Shown here piece by piece: positions 22,830 through 33,360 of a DNA stretch of 64,000 bases; within the stretch, counting starts at the first letter, position 1; each line of letters opens with the position of its first letter. This DNA comes from Larimichthys crocea. Taxonomy: Eukaryota > Chordata > Actinopteri > Sciaenidae. The DNA lies in NCBI RefSeq assembly GCF_000972845.2, contig NC_040029.1, positions 1,065,702 through 1,129,701 of the forward strand, in the 5' to 3' direction. A model generated the notes under the pieces. It was not told where the DNA came from, did no database searches, and was given only the letters and a program-made list of their open reading frames with translations. The position numbers were made by a program, and so were the translations under genes.

Positions 22830-23690
22830 AGTAGGAGACAAAGTGACATGTTTTGTCTGTTTTTATGATCAGGAGTTTTTTATTCTGAAAATTTCTTAAA
22901 ACACACTTGCTCTACAAGTCCGTAAACGAATTATTACACAGCTCATACTCCCAATACTTGACTATTGTGATGTCATCTATCAGAACACCTCAGAAACAAA
23001 TCTTCGACCTCTCTCTGTCTTATATAATTCTCTGTGTAGATTTGTACTGAGGTGTCCTTATAATACACATCACTGCCAGATGTACCAGTCTTTAAACTGG
23101 CTTGCCCCCAAGTCCAGGAGGCATGTTCACTGGTTACTACTTCAATTTTCCTTCCTATTTGAAACAATATCCGATTCCACTCAGCTCACAATACAATTTA
23201 AGGCATACTGATCAACTTTTCTTTCTTACTCCGCGAATTATCAAAGAAATTGGTCGACATGCATTTAAATCTAAAGCCCCAGCAGACTGGAATAATCTCC
23301 CTTGCACGATTAGGTCTATAACCTCCTTTCATCACTTTAAATCCTCTCTACTTGCTCACTTCCAAACATCCTGTTCTTGTTTTGGATTTTATTTATAGGT
23401 GGGCATGCATAAGTGCTCTGTGTGCATGTGTGCATATGTATAAAAATAGCCCTAGTTTTGCTTTTATATTGCTGCAGTTGTGTTTTGTGTCATTCTTATT
23501 TTGTTCATGTATATGTATGGGGGAGGGGCCTATTGGAGCATTGTGGTGAATGGGTGTCTGCGTCTTTGTATCGTCTGTAAACATTGTATATCTCTGTTGG
23601 CAACAAGGACCCCCTCGAAAATGAGATGATACACCTCAAGGGGTTATCCTTTGATAAATAAAGAACAATAAATAAAGAACACACCTCAAC
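22830..23690 (+). mobile_element. LINE 3' fragment (CR1/L2/Rex1-like)
   Basis: Plus-strand remnant of a LINE: the end of ORF2, a 3' untranslated region, then CTCAAGGGGTTATCC and repeated AATAAATAAAGAAC units at 23654-23683. The CTCAAGGGG...AATAAAG tail and the protein region fit fish LINEs of the CR1/L2/Rex1 group. The left edge is approximate and no target duplication was found. Confidence 0.8.
22912..23398 (+). pseudogene. LINE ORF2 C-terminal remnant, frameshifted
   Basis: The first part (22912 to about 23130) reads ...KRIITQLILPILDYCDVIYQ, then YNSLCRFVLRCPYNTHHC and LNWLAPKSRRHVHWL, which is the region after the reverse transcriptase in CR1/L2-type ORF2. The frame changes near 23130-23170. 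The second part, in a different frame, reads YNLRHTDQLFFLTPRI, then GRHAFKSKAPADWNNLP and ITSFHHFKSSLLAHF, the typical C-terminal end of these proteins. The reverse transcriptase core and endonuclease are gone. Order and spacing are as in intact relatives, so this is one decayed copy and not two insertions. Confidence 0.85.
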
Positions 23691-25701
23691 ACTTCTGCTG
23701 AAATTGTCCAGAATGGGCGTGATTACACACCTGGAACTTGTTGCAGTCGTGCCCGGCACAATTTATTTCATCACTGGAACTTTTGCTGTACAACAGGAAA
23801 TAAAACAGTGTAACACTATGCTTCACAGTGTCGTTTTAGGGCCGCAGCAGGCAGCTGTTCTCAGTGAAAAATACTGTTCACTGCCTGCTCAGCACCAAAC
23901 AGCATGCTGTAGAGAACAGCTCTGTTCCAAGGCGGTATTTTTTTTTTTTTATCAGTATTGCTATAAATGTCAATGAGATATTCTCAAATTCTCACGCAAA
24001 AGTTCTGGTTTTACTTTAGCTCTTTTTACCCGACATGAAACCTAAACTGTGAGGCACTTCCCCACCAAAATGACCCTCACAATAAATGTAAGTCTTCTTT
24101 GAGATGCCTTTAATACTCTGCAGACACTCCGATGGACTCAAGTGCTGCATGAGAGCAGATATTTAACAAAAACACCTGTATCCAAGAAATTGTCCAGAGG
24201 TAGTGCTTTGCAAGGACTCTGCCAGAAGCTGTAACCAATTGTCTTTTTTGATGATTAATTAATTTGTCAAGGGGCCACGGCGCGTTTCCATTAAATTGAG
24301 AACAACCCTGAGTTTCTGTCACCGCTGAAGGCAATATAACCCGCTGAAATCGCCTCAAACAGGCAGCGGTCAAGCTGAATCAATAACTGGAGAAAGAATA
24401 TGTGCATGCGGCATGTGCACTTGGACCTGCACATTATTGGCCTTTCTGCATATAAATGTAAATCAACTGGAATTCTTGGCTATATTGTCTGAGGAGGAGA
24501 GGACGCTGACCCTCCATTTTGCATCCGCAAGAAGAAGAAGAGTACGTGCCCTGCCTACGGCTGCCTGTCACCCAACTCCAGCTGGAAATAACAGGAGAGG
24601 AGCAGCAGGGAGGGGAAACAGAAAGTCAAGAGGGAGTGTGAGTGGATAGGTGAGAGGAGCAGGAGATGCATGACAGCAGAGGGGCCAACTTTCAAAAGTG
24701 CTATAGATATAAAGAAGATGTAAGAATTGATTTCCTCACACAGCATGAGAGAGTGAAGACCGGTATGGCACAGCATGATAAGGCCCATCTATCGGCCAAT
24801 AAACTGGCTGTGCCAAGCCACAAACACTGCCAAAAACATGATTACACACATGCACTGCACACACACAGAGCAGTCCTCGATAGAGCCACTCATCTCACAC
24901 TCCTTTCTCTCCTCCAGGCTTTTGCTTTCACTCGGTAAAGTATGCACACACACCTGCTAACACACACACACACACAGACACACACCACAACAAGTACAAA
25001 CTGACTGAAATGACAAAGAACCTCTCTCGCCCTTGTCAATCGACCGGTTGACACAAAATCAATACACAATCAGATTGAATTAGGAGGGCTCGTGTAATAT
25101 CTGCGCCTCAATCGGACTGAGCGACGATCACTCCAGAATAATCTTCACAATTCATCCGTTCACTGTGCCACCTATTTTTATTTATTTATCAAGCTGAAAG
25201 AAAGACCCCGGGTCCCGTGTAGAAACTCTCAGACAATACGTGCGACGGCGGCTCAGGCTAATCTCTGGATGCCATCTGTTTGCAATGAGGTTTTCGTTCC
25301 AAGCCGCTGAATCGCGACAAGCCCCGGTCCGGTTCAATCTACAAGACGCGCGGGAATGAAATGAGGAAGGAGGGAGCATGGGTGGGTGTAATCTCTAGAT
25401 TGCATCTGTTTCTGTTGAATGCCGGGCGGAGGGCATCATATTTACAGTGTTTGTACTGTAGACCTGTTGTAATCAACACCATGTTAGAAATCCTGCAGTC
25501 ACTTTCACAACCGTGCGAGCTCAATACCTGAATTTATTTCACATATTCAGAGCGGAAATGTAAATAGCTTAGCTATTTAATCATATCTTCTTCTGTTTTA
25601 TACATATTTGGCAGTTTGGTTGAGGAGATTCCTCTAAAAATCAACCCAACAACCTAAACTGGACCTCGGAGCTTTGTCTCTATTTTCTCAACAATAACAT
25701 T
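23691..25701. other. No gene; possible conserved non-coding block
   Basis: 24190-24400 is balanced sequence with TGATGATTAATTAATTTG and little repetition, resembling a conserved non-coding element by eye. A short CA run lies at 24960-24976. No exon or element ends could be supported. Confidence 0.4.
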
Positions 25702-25732
25702 GTTCTTCCCAGGAAACCTTCCTGGGAAGAAC
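25702..25732. other. Perfect 13-bp stem, 5-nt loop inverted repeat
   Basis: GTTCTTCCCAGGA pairs perfectly with TCCTGGGAAGAAC around the loop AACCT. Each arm includes a TTCC(C/T)(A/G)GGAA-type core. It does not look like a transposon end and has no T-run typical of a terminator. Confidence 0.9.
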
Positions 25733-28277
25733 CAGACCTCTGAAATACAACACTACTGTTTTATTTCCCAAAGTCTAAAAGCTGTTTTAAGTCCTTCCCC
25801 ATGCTGCCAAGACTAAACTAAAAACAGAATCCTTTAGAAGTACTAGAAGGAGTGAGCCTAGAAAATGTGTTGCACCAGATTCATAGAAAGAGTAGCAGGG
25901 ACGTGCTTGGAACAGAAGGAATCTGATTATTTAGTTCTCTGTAGGACTGCCATATCACTTTAATCTTTAATATGACCAAGTTTAAAAAGATATATTTCAG
26001 CATTTTGTCAAGAATATCATTCTTAATTATTCAGATGTTATTTTCCAATCAGCATTTTCATATCATCAATGGATCCGATCAGTTCATGTTATGTAAGTTG
26101 GGTTGCTAATAGTGATGGAGCTACAGAGAATTATCACCCAACTCTTCTTATCAGTAGAGCGCTTTTTTAGCGTCTTTCAGCTCCTTGTTTTGGTTCTGCT
26201 CTCATTCAGGTTCTTAACATATGCAGCATGCTCTGATAAACTCACTGCACACTGTACCTGCCGTACAACTTCAGACCAGAATGTGTACATGCACAAACAC
26301 ATAACCAGAACACACTGACTGACTGACTGATAAATACCACCATACAAAAACAGACTACAGAAAGAAATAAGAAAAAAAACTGCTGCACTTAAAGAAAAAT
26401 AACATCTAATAAATGTGTTTTATTGTGAAAAGATGAAAAACACACTCCATAATGAGCCCAAAAAAAGAATCATTTAATGGTTAGTTTGTTTCCATAATTT
26501 ATACTTCAGGACTTTCTATCTGGAGCACATGTAGATACAAAAAAAAGAAATGACTGAATCTATAAATTTCATCTATTTTATAGTGATGCCTTTGCAATCT
26601 TGCTCTTTAGTTTTATGCCTGTGTGAGACTGGGGAAGTGAAAATAAATTACGCTGCACGGGTTGGAGGGAGGTTCGGTCTGAGCACAGTTATTAATCAGG
26701 CAATAAGCTCACAGGGAGAGCAGAAGCGACGTCTGTCCTTTTAAGGTGAATTTCACAATTAAAACAGAGGCTGCCCTCTAAATCAATTACAGATAGGCCA
26801 TTTCCAAGGGCCGCGTTGTGTGACGTAACCTTTGCAGTCATGTTCTTTACAGGCTAACCACACCTATTATGGTGATAATGAGACTAATAAAGAACAATCT
26901 TATCGCCGCGTTGTCTCGCCTGATGACTATTTCAAGTGGCGAGGATAGATGCCTGTCAGCTCTGAGAGGGAGAGAGAGAAGACAGGAAGGAAGTAAGTCA
27001 TCCTATCCATGGTCTCCAGGGGACGCAAGGCAATTTAGGAAGCCAGTGACAGCACAGATTTGAAGTTTTATATCATCCCTCCCACACCCTTTTCTCTAGG
27101 CTGCTCTCCTTCCATCCTCTCCTCTCCCTTTGTCTTTTCTCCTCTTATACGCTTTGATAAACTTTGCTTTTAAAGCACTTTGTTCAACAGAGTTCATGAC
27201 ACGGACTTTCTCCTCTCCCTCCTTCACCTCAACACTTCCTCTCTCCATCCGCCTCCCCCTCTCTGTCTCTGTCTCTTTCTTCTGTTTTTATCGCCGACTG
27301 TCCCTCTGAGGGTCCGTCTCTATCACTCGCTGCAATGCAAACGCACTCACACACACACACACACACTTAGGAATTCTGTGCACGGTCCACCACTTACAGA
27401 CACAAAGGAGCGTTGCGAGTGCTGGCCGGGGGGGCTAAAAGCGTCCTCTTTGATAGAAAAAAGCAAAGGATGGTACTGATGCGTTTGTGCTACACACACA
27501 TATACACACACCCTTAAATGCACAAATGGACATAGTGATGCACACATCAATATGAACTAAAAATGGCTCTCACGGCATTAATGGGCAGAGTGGACAGACT
27601 ATGCAGCAGACTGGATCACACTGTGAGATGCCAGCAGGACATATGTGGCCACAAAATACCTGTTGGCTGTGTAAAAGCTTCCAGCAGATGATGAGATATT
27701 GAACGTTGAACAAAACCGTCCATTAGAGCACCTGAGTTCCCCACAGGGATCATGTCATCTAACTCGGGGCAGTCAGTTTTATAAAGAAATGCCTGCTTAT
27801 CATCAGAGGTATTCCAGTAATAAACACCAAGCTGCTGGCAACCTGTCAGATTTTAAGTAACCAAGGCCTGAAACCTTTTTTTTATTCAGTTCTATAACCC
27901 ATCACAAGCGGAGCCTTTTTTCCTCCTTCAGCGATCCACATCAACCAGTTTGGACAGCTCTTAATAGAAAATCACAACAGAGCAACAAAATGACCAATAT
28001 TCCTTCAAGGGCCCAGAGTCACAACTCATGTCAGCTGCTTCCATGGGCTTCAGCTGGAATATCAAGTGCTTTCCTCACTTACACCTGAAACAACACTTCA
28101 ACTGCTTCCACCCAATGCACTGGTATTTATTCCCTACTAACTACATTACTTCCATTATACCGTCTTTCATTGCTTCCACAGTAGGGATAGAACAAATGTC
28201 AGATCTGATATTCAGCATTTTCCAATTATCATAATCGGATTTGTATTTCATCCAATTGCTGATAAAAATAAATACAT
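25733..28277. other. No recognised feature; minor microsatellites
   Basis: Includes AC at 27344-27366 and a GACT run near 26316-26330. 26800-26960 (CCTATTATGGTGATAATGAG region) is non-repetitive and could be conserved, but nothing in it identifies an exon. Confidence 0.45.
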
Positions 28278-28285
28278 TTTAGAAA

Positions 28286-28450
28286 GTGCTGCTTTGGGGT
28301 GTTTAGCTCAGTTGGTAGAGCAGCCGCCCCACGTGCCAAGGCTCAGTCCTTGCTGCGGAAGCTCTTTCCCGCATGTCATCTCACACACATTCCTGTCACT
28401 CTTCAGCTGTCTCTATCAAATAAAGCTTGGAAAGGCCAAAAAAAATAATC
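28286..28450 (+). mobile_element. tRNA-derived SINE, B box deleted
   Basis: GGGGTGTTTAGCTCAGTTGG at 28296 is an A-box region of a tRNA head. The 3' part has CCGCATGTCATC and CTCTATCAAATAAAGC, then an A-rich tail. Compared with the SINE at 55687-56633, about 30 bp holding the GGTTCGAGTCC B box are missing. Flanks share TTTAGAAA (28278-28285, 28451-28458), a possible short target duplication. Without the B box it should not be transcribed by RNA polymerase III. Confidence 0.82.
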
Positions 28451-28509
28451 TTTAGAAAAAAAAATATTGGTTACCCATCACGAGTAAATGGCACTCAACC
28501 CTGAAGGCT

Positions 28510-29117
28510 TGTTGAGACGCATTTTGTAATAAACTGACGCATTTTGTAATAAACGTCCAAAATGTAATAACTTTTTCATTTCATTTTGTAATAAAGCCGC
28601 ATTTTGTAATAAACTGCCGCATTTTGTAATAAACTGCCCCAACGCATTTTGTAATAAATTTTGCCGCATTATGTAATAAGTTATTACATTTTGACAAGAT
28701 TATTACAAAATGCACTTGCAACTTTTTTATTTTCTAGGAAATGTAATAACATGGTGCATTATGTAATAACAATTCTAAAGCATAGTTTATTTTATTTTAC
28801 TTTAAAGTATTTGTAAAAGCTAGGCCTATTATTAGTATCACTGTATTAGCCTAGTAGCAGTACTTAGCAATTACTATCAGTACACTATTCAAAGGTTGCA
28901 TTAACAGAGAATATTATGTAAATTGCAGATTTTTTGCATTTTGTAATAATCTTGTCAAAATGTAATAACTTATTACATAATGCGGCAAAATTTATTACAA
29001 AATGCGTTGGGGCAGTTTATTACAAAATGCACCATTATTACAAAATGAAATGAAAAAGTTATTACATTTTGGACGTTTATTACAAAATGCACCGTTATTA
29101 CAAGATGCGGCTCAACA
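28510..29117 (+). mobile_element. Foldback element, copy 2
   Basis: Same structure as the element at 2259: TGTTGAGACGC... to ...GCGGCTCAACA, flanked by AGGCT at 28505-28509 and 29118-29122. The left arm has eight GTAATAA units, while the right arm has seven TTATTAC units. The loop lacks a stretch of about 23 bp after GCATAGTTTATTT that the other copies keep. The loop orientation matches copy 1. No coding capacity. Confidence 0.92.
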
Positions 29118-29122
29118 AGGCT

Positions 29123-29612
29123 GCTGTGCCACAGACAAACAATTTTTTTTTTATGTATATCGGTTCCAAATATTGATTCAGTTTCTTTGATCACTAATAA
29201 TTCATATCATCTTTCTGTATGGGCCCTGAAAAGAAAAGAAAAAACACATCAATCATCACTGACACACACACCATGTCTGTCGCTTTAACCTGACCTGAGA
29301 TTTGAATCCACTCAGTCGTTTTGCACTTGAACAGCCATATAAATCACACGTGAAGTGACACTTTAACAGTTTAAATGACTACTTACATACAAGCTGACAC
29401 TGACTACTACCAGCACACGCTCGAACCTTTTCCCATGTTTCAGTGGTTTAAAGCTTAACTGACATTTCAATTGCTTTCATTCTCACCTTTCAGATGGCAG
29501 ACCAACTACTTTCATTGCTAAGACATCATGACACCGCAGATCCTTCCAGTGCTTCAGCTTTACATTTTAGAGTTTAACCAAGTACACAAAGTGTTGGATT
29601 AGTTGGAGAAGC
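29123..29612. other. No recognised feature
   Basis: Short unique stretch between the foldback element and a hAT. Nothing supported. Confidence 0.5.
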
Positions 29613-29620
29613 ATAAAAAC

Positions 29621-30479
29621 TAGGGCTGTCAAAATTAACGCGTTAATTTTGTCGATTAATTTTAAAGAATTATCGCGTAAAAAAAAATTAACGCAATTAA
29701 CGCGGTTTTGTTTACTTCCGGTGGCGGCCGCCATTTTGGATGTGGCAAAGTAGAGCTTTGTTTCCCAGATATATTAGTGTGTGTGTGAATGGGTGTATAA
29801 GAGGCATTAACTTGAAGCCCTCACGGAGACTGCGCCCTGGGCGGTCGCCCACATTGCCCATAGCTAAAATCGGCCCTGCTTGTTTTAGTTTACGGGCAGA
29901 TCTGCCACATCCAATACGGCGGACACGGTAACGTATCGCAGCAACGGACCAACCTGCTCAATGAGGCATCTATGTATATATGTCTATGATCTATCCTAAC
30001 TAAAGGAGAGTCTGTGGTGTAAAGATGGATAAGGACGGACTTTTAGGGGGAACATTTCATTTTAAAAAGTTGCCCGACGGCTCGTTGGACAAAAACAAGG
30101 CAATTTGCACAGTTTGCAAAGCCGAATTTAAATTCCACAGAAGTAACACGACTTTAACATATCACCTCAAAGCAAAACACCCAGTCTACACTACAGGAGT
30201 GTGGCACTCGTCAGTATATTTCCTCATTCTGGCTTTTTTCTGTTTGCACTGTGCATATGTGCACCTTAAGCCAATAAAATGAATGAATTTAAATATACTT
30301 TCTCTGTGTTTATTCTACATTAATTTGATCATTTTACATAAATAAATATTCATTATAAGCTTCAGTCTCAGAAAAATGCATTTAATTTATTGATACATTT
30401 ATTGATAGATTAATCGCGATTAATTACAGAAATTTTTGCGATTAATTAGTTAATTTTTTTTAATCGATTGACAGCCCTA
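29621..30479 (+). mobile_element. hAT element with BED-finger ORF, copy 1
   Basis: Ends TAGGGCTGTCAA and the inverted TTGACAGCCCTA form a perfect 12-bp terminal inverted repeat. A perfect 8-bp target duplication, ATAAAAAC, lies at 29613-29620 and 30480-30487. The left subterminal region holds a perfect palindrome centred on ACGCGT (29631-29650). The element carries only the 5' end of a transposase gene and a 3' region with AATAAA near 30270. It is about 97% identical by eye to the copy at 32496. Confidence 0.97.
30025..30282 (+). pseudogene. BED zinc-finger ORF of hAT, copy 1
   Basis: The 85-residue frame starts MDKDGLLGGTFHFKKLPDGS and has a BED finger at about residues 28-52: CTVCKAEF, then STTLTYHLKAKH-like HLKAKH. 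Two Cys and two His ligands are in the expected spacing. BED fingers in hAT transposases bind the transposon ends. Compared with the copy at 32888, a 29-bp deletion after KHP changes the frame, so the last 30 or so residues differ and are probably meaningless. No catalytic domain exists. The ATG is preceded by a 5' region shared with the other copy. Confidence 0.85.
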
Positions 30480-30487
30480 ATAAAAAC

Positions 30488-32487
30488 ATGATTTTGTCTC
30501 TACCATGAATGCATTTCAGTGCCACTGCAATATTCATTCAGTGTTGACACCAAATTAAAGGTTCAGGTTTTTATAACAACATTCCACAACACTGCAGGAA
30601 AGAAACAAGAATTGCAGCTCCGAAGAATGGCGTCTGCATCCAACATCATAAGACCAAATTCAACTCCGCTGAGAGCAAAAAATGTTAAATACAATTTCAG
30701 AGCTGTTCTGCGGAGCCTTTGCTTTGATGTAGAAGGAAAGCCTCTTTAAAAAATATCCACAAACAGGCAGGACTGCCTTTCAACTCTCCTTCTCTCTCCT
30801 GTCTTTCCCCTCATCTGGGTCTGCCTCTGTTCCGCACTAACCTGAACGGGAAGTTGAGACAAGAGCTTTTCCCTGCGACTCGAATGTCTGTCAATTTAGT
30901 AAGAGCTCATAAGAGACCAGAGATGGCGCCATCTGTTGAGCCGGCTCATTGATCGATCTGTATCTCATCCTGTTCCTGATCCATTTATACCTGCGTTGAT
31001 CCGTTCAGATTTGTCTCAATCCAATCCAAGTTTCGACTGCTCTACAACTTTAGACACTTCGCACTTGGATATTTGACTCCAGTCTTTTGGCAAAATGAAC
31101 ATTTGCGCTGACAGCAACTGATGTTTGGTAAAGACGACTTCAAGGTTCACAGTGACAGCCGCCAAGTCAATCCCTCCACGCCGCAACGGCGTGAAGAAAA
31201 CCAGGCGAGGGGAGGAAATATTCTAATTTCACTCGAAAACTAAAAAAAGAGGAAAAAAAAAAATGAGGCAACCCTTTGCAAGCGGTTCGCTCGCGGCTAG
31301 CACTTCCACTGGGATCGTTATCAAGCCTGCCGCTCCTCGGGTAACGGAGAACAGAAACCATTTTATCCACCCCTCCCCTGTGAGGGTACGCCATGAATTC
31401 CTGGTGAGGAACAACGCCAGACACATTTGGATGGAAGTCTCTCGTGAGACGCAGAAACAAGACGGTGGATGGAAACATTTCAAATAATAAAACATCTATG
31501 AAGTCTTTATATCGTGTGCATGAACTCAAATGCACTCCATGGCAAACGGATTTTCTGAACCCGACCTTCAGTTATTCATTCATTTGTGACATTATTATGA
31601 ACTTCACTTGTTTTGCGTTTCATTCTCCTGCTCACAGACTGACCGATGCTCTCGTTAAGACTCCGAGCACATTCTCAACGCGGCTCTCCTTGATAGCCAC
31701 TGCCTTTAGTATCTTTCCTTTGTACTGAGTGAATTGTCTGCAGCGGAGATCTCATTTATACAGCAGGGCAAGTCACAAAGTCAAAGTCAAAGTCTGTTGA
31801 GTGGCTCTAGTCTCTATTCACACTGACCTTGATGAGATGAAAACCAAAGAAAAGAGATGCAGACACAGCAGGGACACAAACACACACAGTATTTTTTATG
31901 TGGTTGAATTTATGCTCCATGCCAACTCCGTTTACACTGTGAAGGCTTCTGAACCCTGTCCTGTGACCACACTGCAGCCTTATAGACTAAACATTACGAA
32001 CTCATATGCTGTAAAATCGATTAAGATCCCCAAAGAGAGCACAATACGATATGCCGTATAAACCAAGCACAGTGGAAAGGCTTTTCCTATCTACCCACCT
32101 TTCTCCCGTAGTTTTCAACGCCCGCACATCATCTCAATAATAAATGAATCAGCTCAGCCATCTACTTGTTGAAAAGCAGCTGGAGGAGTGGGAGATAAAT
32201 GTGCCCACCCAGGCCCCGGAGCCCTGTAGCTCATCGCTTTGGCGTTAATGGCAGCAGTTTATTTGGTCTGAATTAACATTTAAAGTTAAGTGTTTCCAGT
32301 GCAGTTAACAGCAAAGGATGACGGCGTGAGGCGATCACTGCAGCATCTGTTATTTTCTGTTCTGCACCTTCTACCCGGTCATAAAGCACTAATGAATCCC
32401 CGAATCTCTCTCTGGTGTTTGTCGCAGAGATGTGTCCGTTCTTTTTAGAAAACGTGAAAAAGAAGTTGTTCCTTATAACATGAAGTG
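30488..32487. other. No gene; possible conserved non-coding block
   Basis: Includes A-runs near 31250 and a short GGCGTGAAG region. 32210-32350 (GCGTTAATGGCAGCAG, GGTCTGAATTAAC) looks like conserved non-coding sequence by eye. No exon supported. Confidence 0.4.
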
Positions 32488-32495
32488 TTTAGAGT

Positions 32496-33352
32496 AGGGC
32501 TGTCAAAATTAACGCGTTAATTTTAAAGAATTAACGCGTTAAAAAAAATTAACGCAATTAACGCAGTTTTGTTTACTTCCGGTGGCGGCCACCATTTTGG
32601 ATGTGGCAAAGTAGAGCTTTGTTTCCCAGATATATTAGTGTGTGTGTGTGGATGGGTGTATAAGAGTCATTAACTTAAAGCCCTCACGGAGACTGCGCCC
32701 TGGGCGGTCGCCCACATTGCCCATAGCTAAAACCGGCCCTGCTTGTTTTAGTTTACGGGCAGATCTGCCACATCCAATATGGCGGACACGTTAATGCATC
32801 GCAGCAACGGACCAACCTGCTCAATGAGGCGTCTATGTATATATGTCTATGATCTATCCTAACTAAAGGAGAGTCTGTGGTGTAAAGATGGATAAGGACG
32901 GACTTTTAGGGGGAACATTTCATTTTAAAAAGTTGCCCGACGGCTCGTTGGACAAAAACAAGGCAATTTGCACAGTTTGCAAAGCCGAATTTAAATTCCA
33001 CAGAAGTAACACGACTTTAACATATCACCTCAAAGCAAAACACCCTGCTGAAATTACCTCCACGGGACCTCGCCAGTCTACACTACAGGAGTGTGGCACT
33101 CGTCAGTATATTTCCTCATTCTGGCTTTTTTCTATTTGCACTGTGCATATGTGCACCGTAAGCCAATAAAATCAATGAATTTAAATATACTTTCTCTGTG
33201 TTTATTTTACATTAATTTGATCATTTTACATAAATATTCATTAAAAGCTTCAGTCTTTAATTTATTGATAGATTAATCGCGATTAATCGCGATTAATTAC
33301 AGAAATTTTTGCGATTAATTAGTTGTCTTTTTTTAATCGATTGACAGCCCTA
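32496..33352 (+). mobile_element. hAT element with BED-finger ORF, copy 2
   Basis: Same element as at 29621, in the same orientation. Ends TAGGGCTGTCAA and TTGACAGCCCTA, with the perfect 8-bp target duplication GTTTAGAG at 32488-32495 and 33353-33360. It keeps the 29 bp that the other copy has lost. Different target duplications show that the two copies are separate insertions and not a local duplication. Confidence 0.97.
32888..33169 (+). pseudogene. BED zinc-finger ORF of hAT, copy 2
   Basis: A 93-residue frame, identical to the other copy through the BED finger (CTVC...HLKAKHP) and continuing AEITSTGPRQSTLQECGTRQ. This longer continuation probably reflects the parental transposase, since linkers after BED fingers are often polar like this. 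The frame then enters untranslated-like sequence with AATAAAA near 33163. The RNase H-like and dimerisation domains are absent. It could be translated as a free DNA-binding finger, but nothing here shows expression. Confidence 0.85.
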
Positions 33353-33360
33353 GTTTAGAG

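Noticed and set aside
28296..28370. tRNA gene
   Set aside because: Only the A-box half is tRNA-like; the B box is missing and a SINE 3' region with an A-rich tail follows.
28478..28669. Minus-strand ORF with repeated LLQNA peptide
   Set aside because: Translation of the repeated GTAATAA units in the foldback arm; it appears in all copies for that reason.
29621..33352. Twin hAT copies as the LTRs of one retroelement
   Set aside because: Each copy has its own terminal inverted repeats and its own different 8-bp duplication. The 2 kb between them has no retroelement coding.
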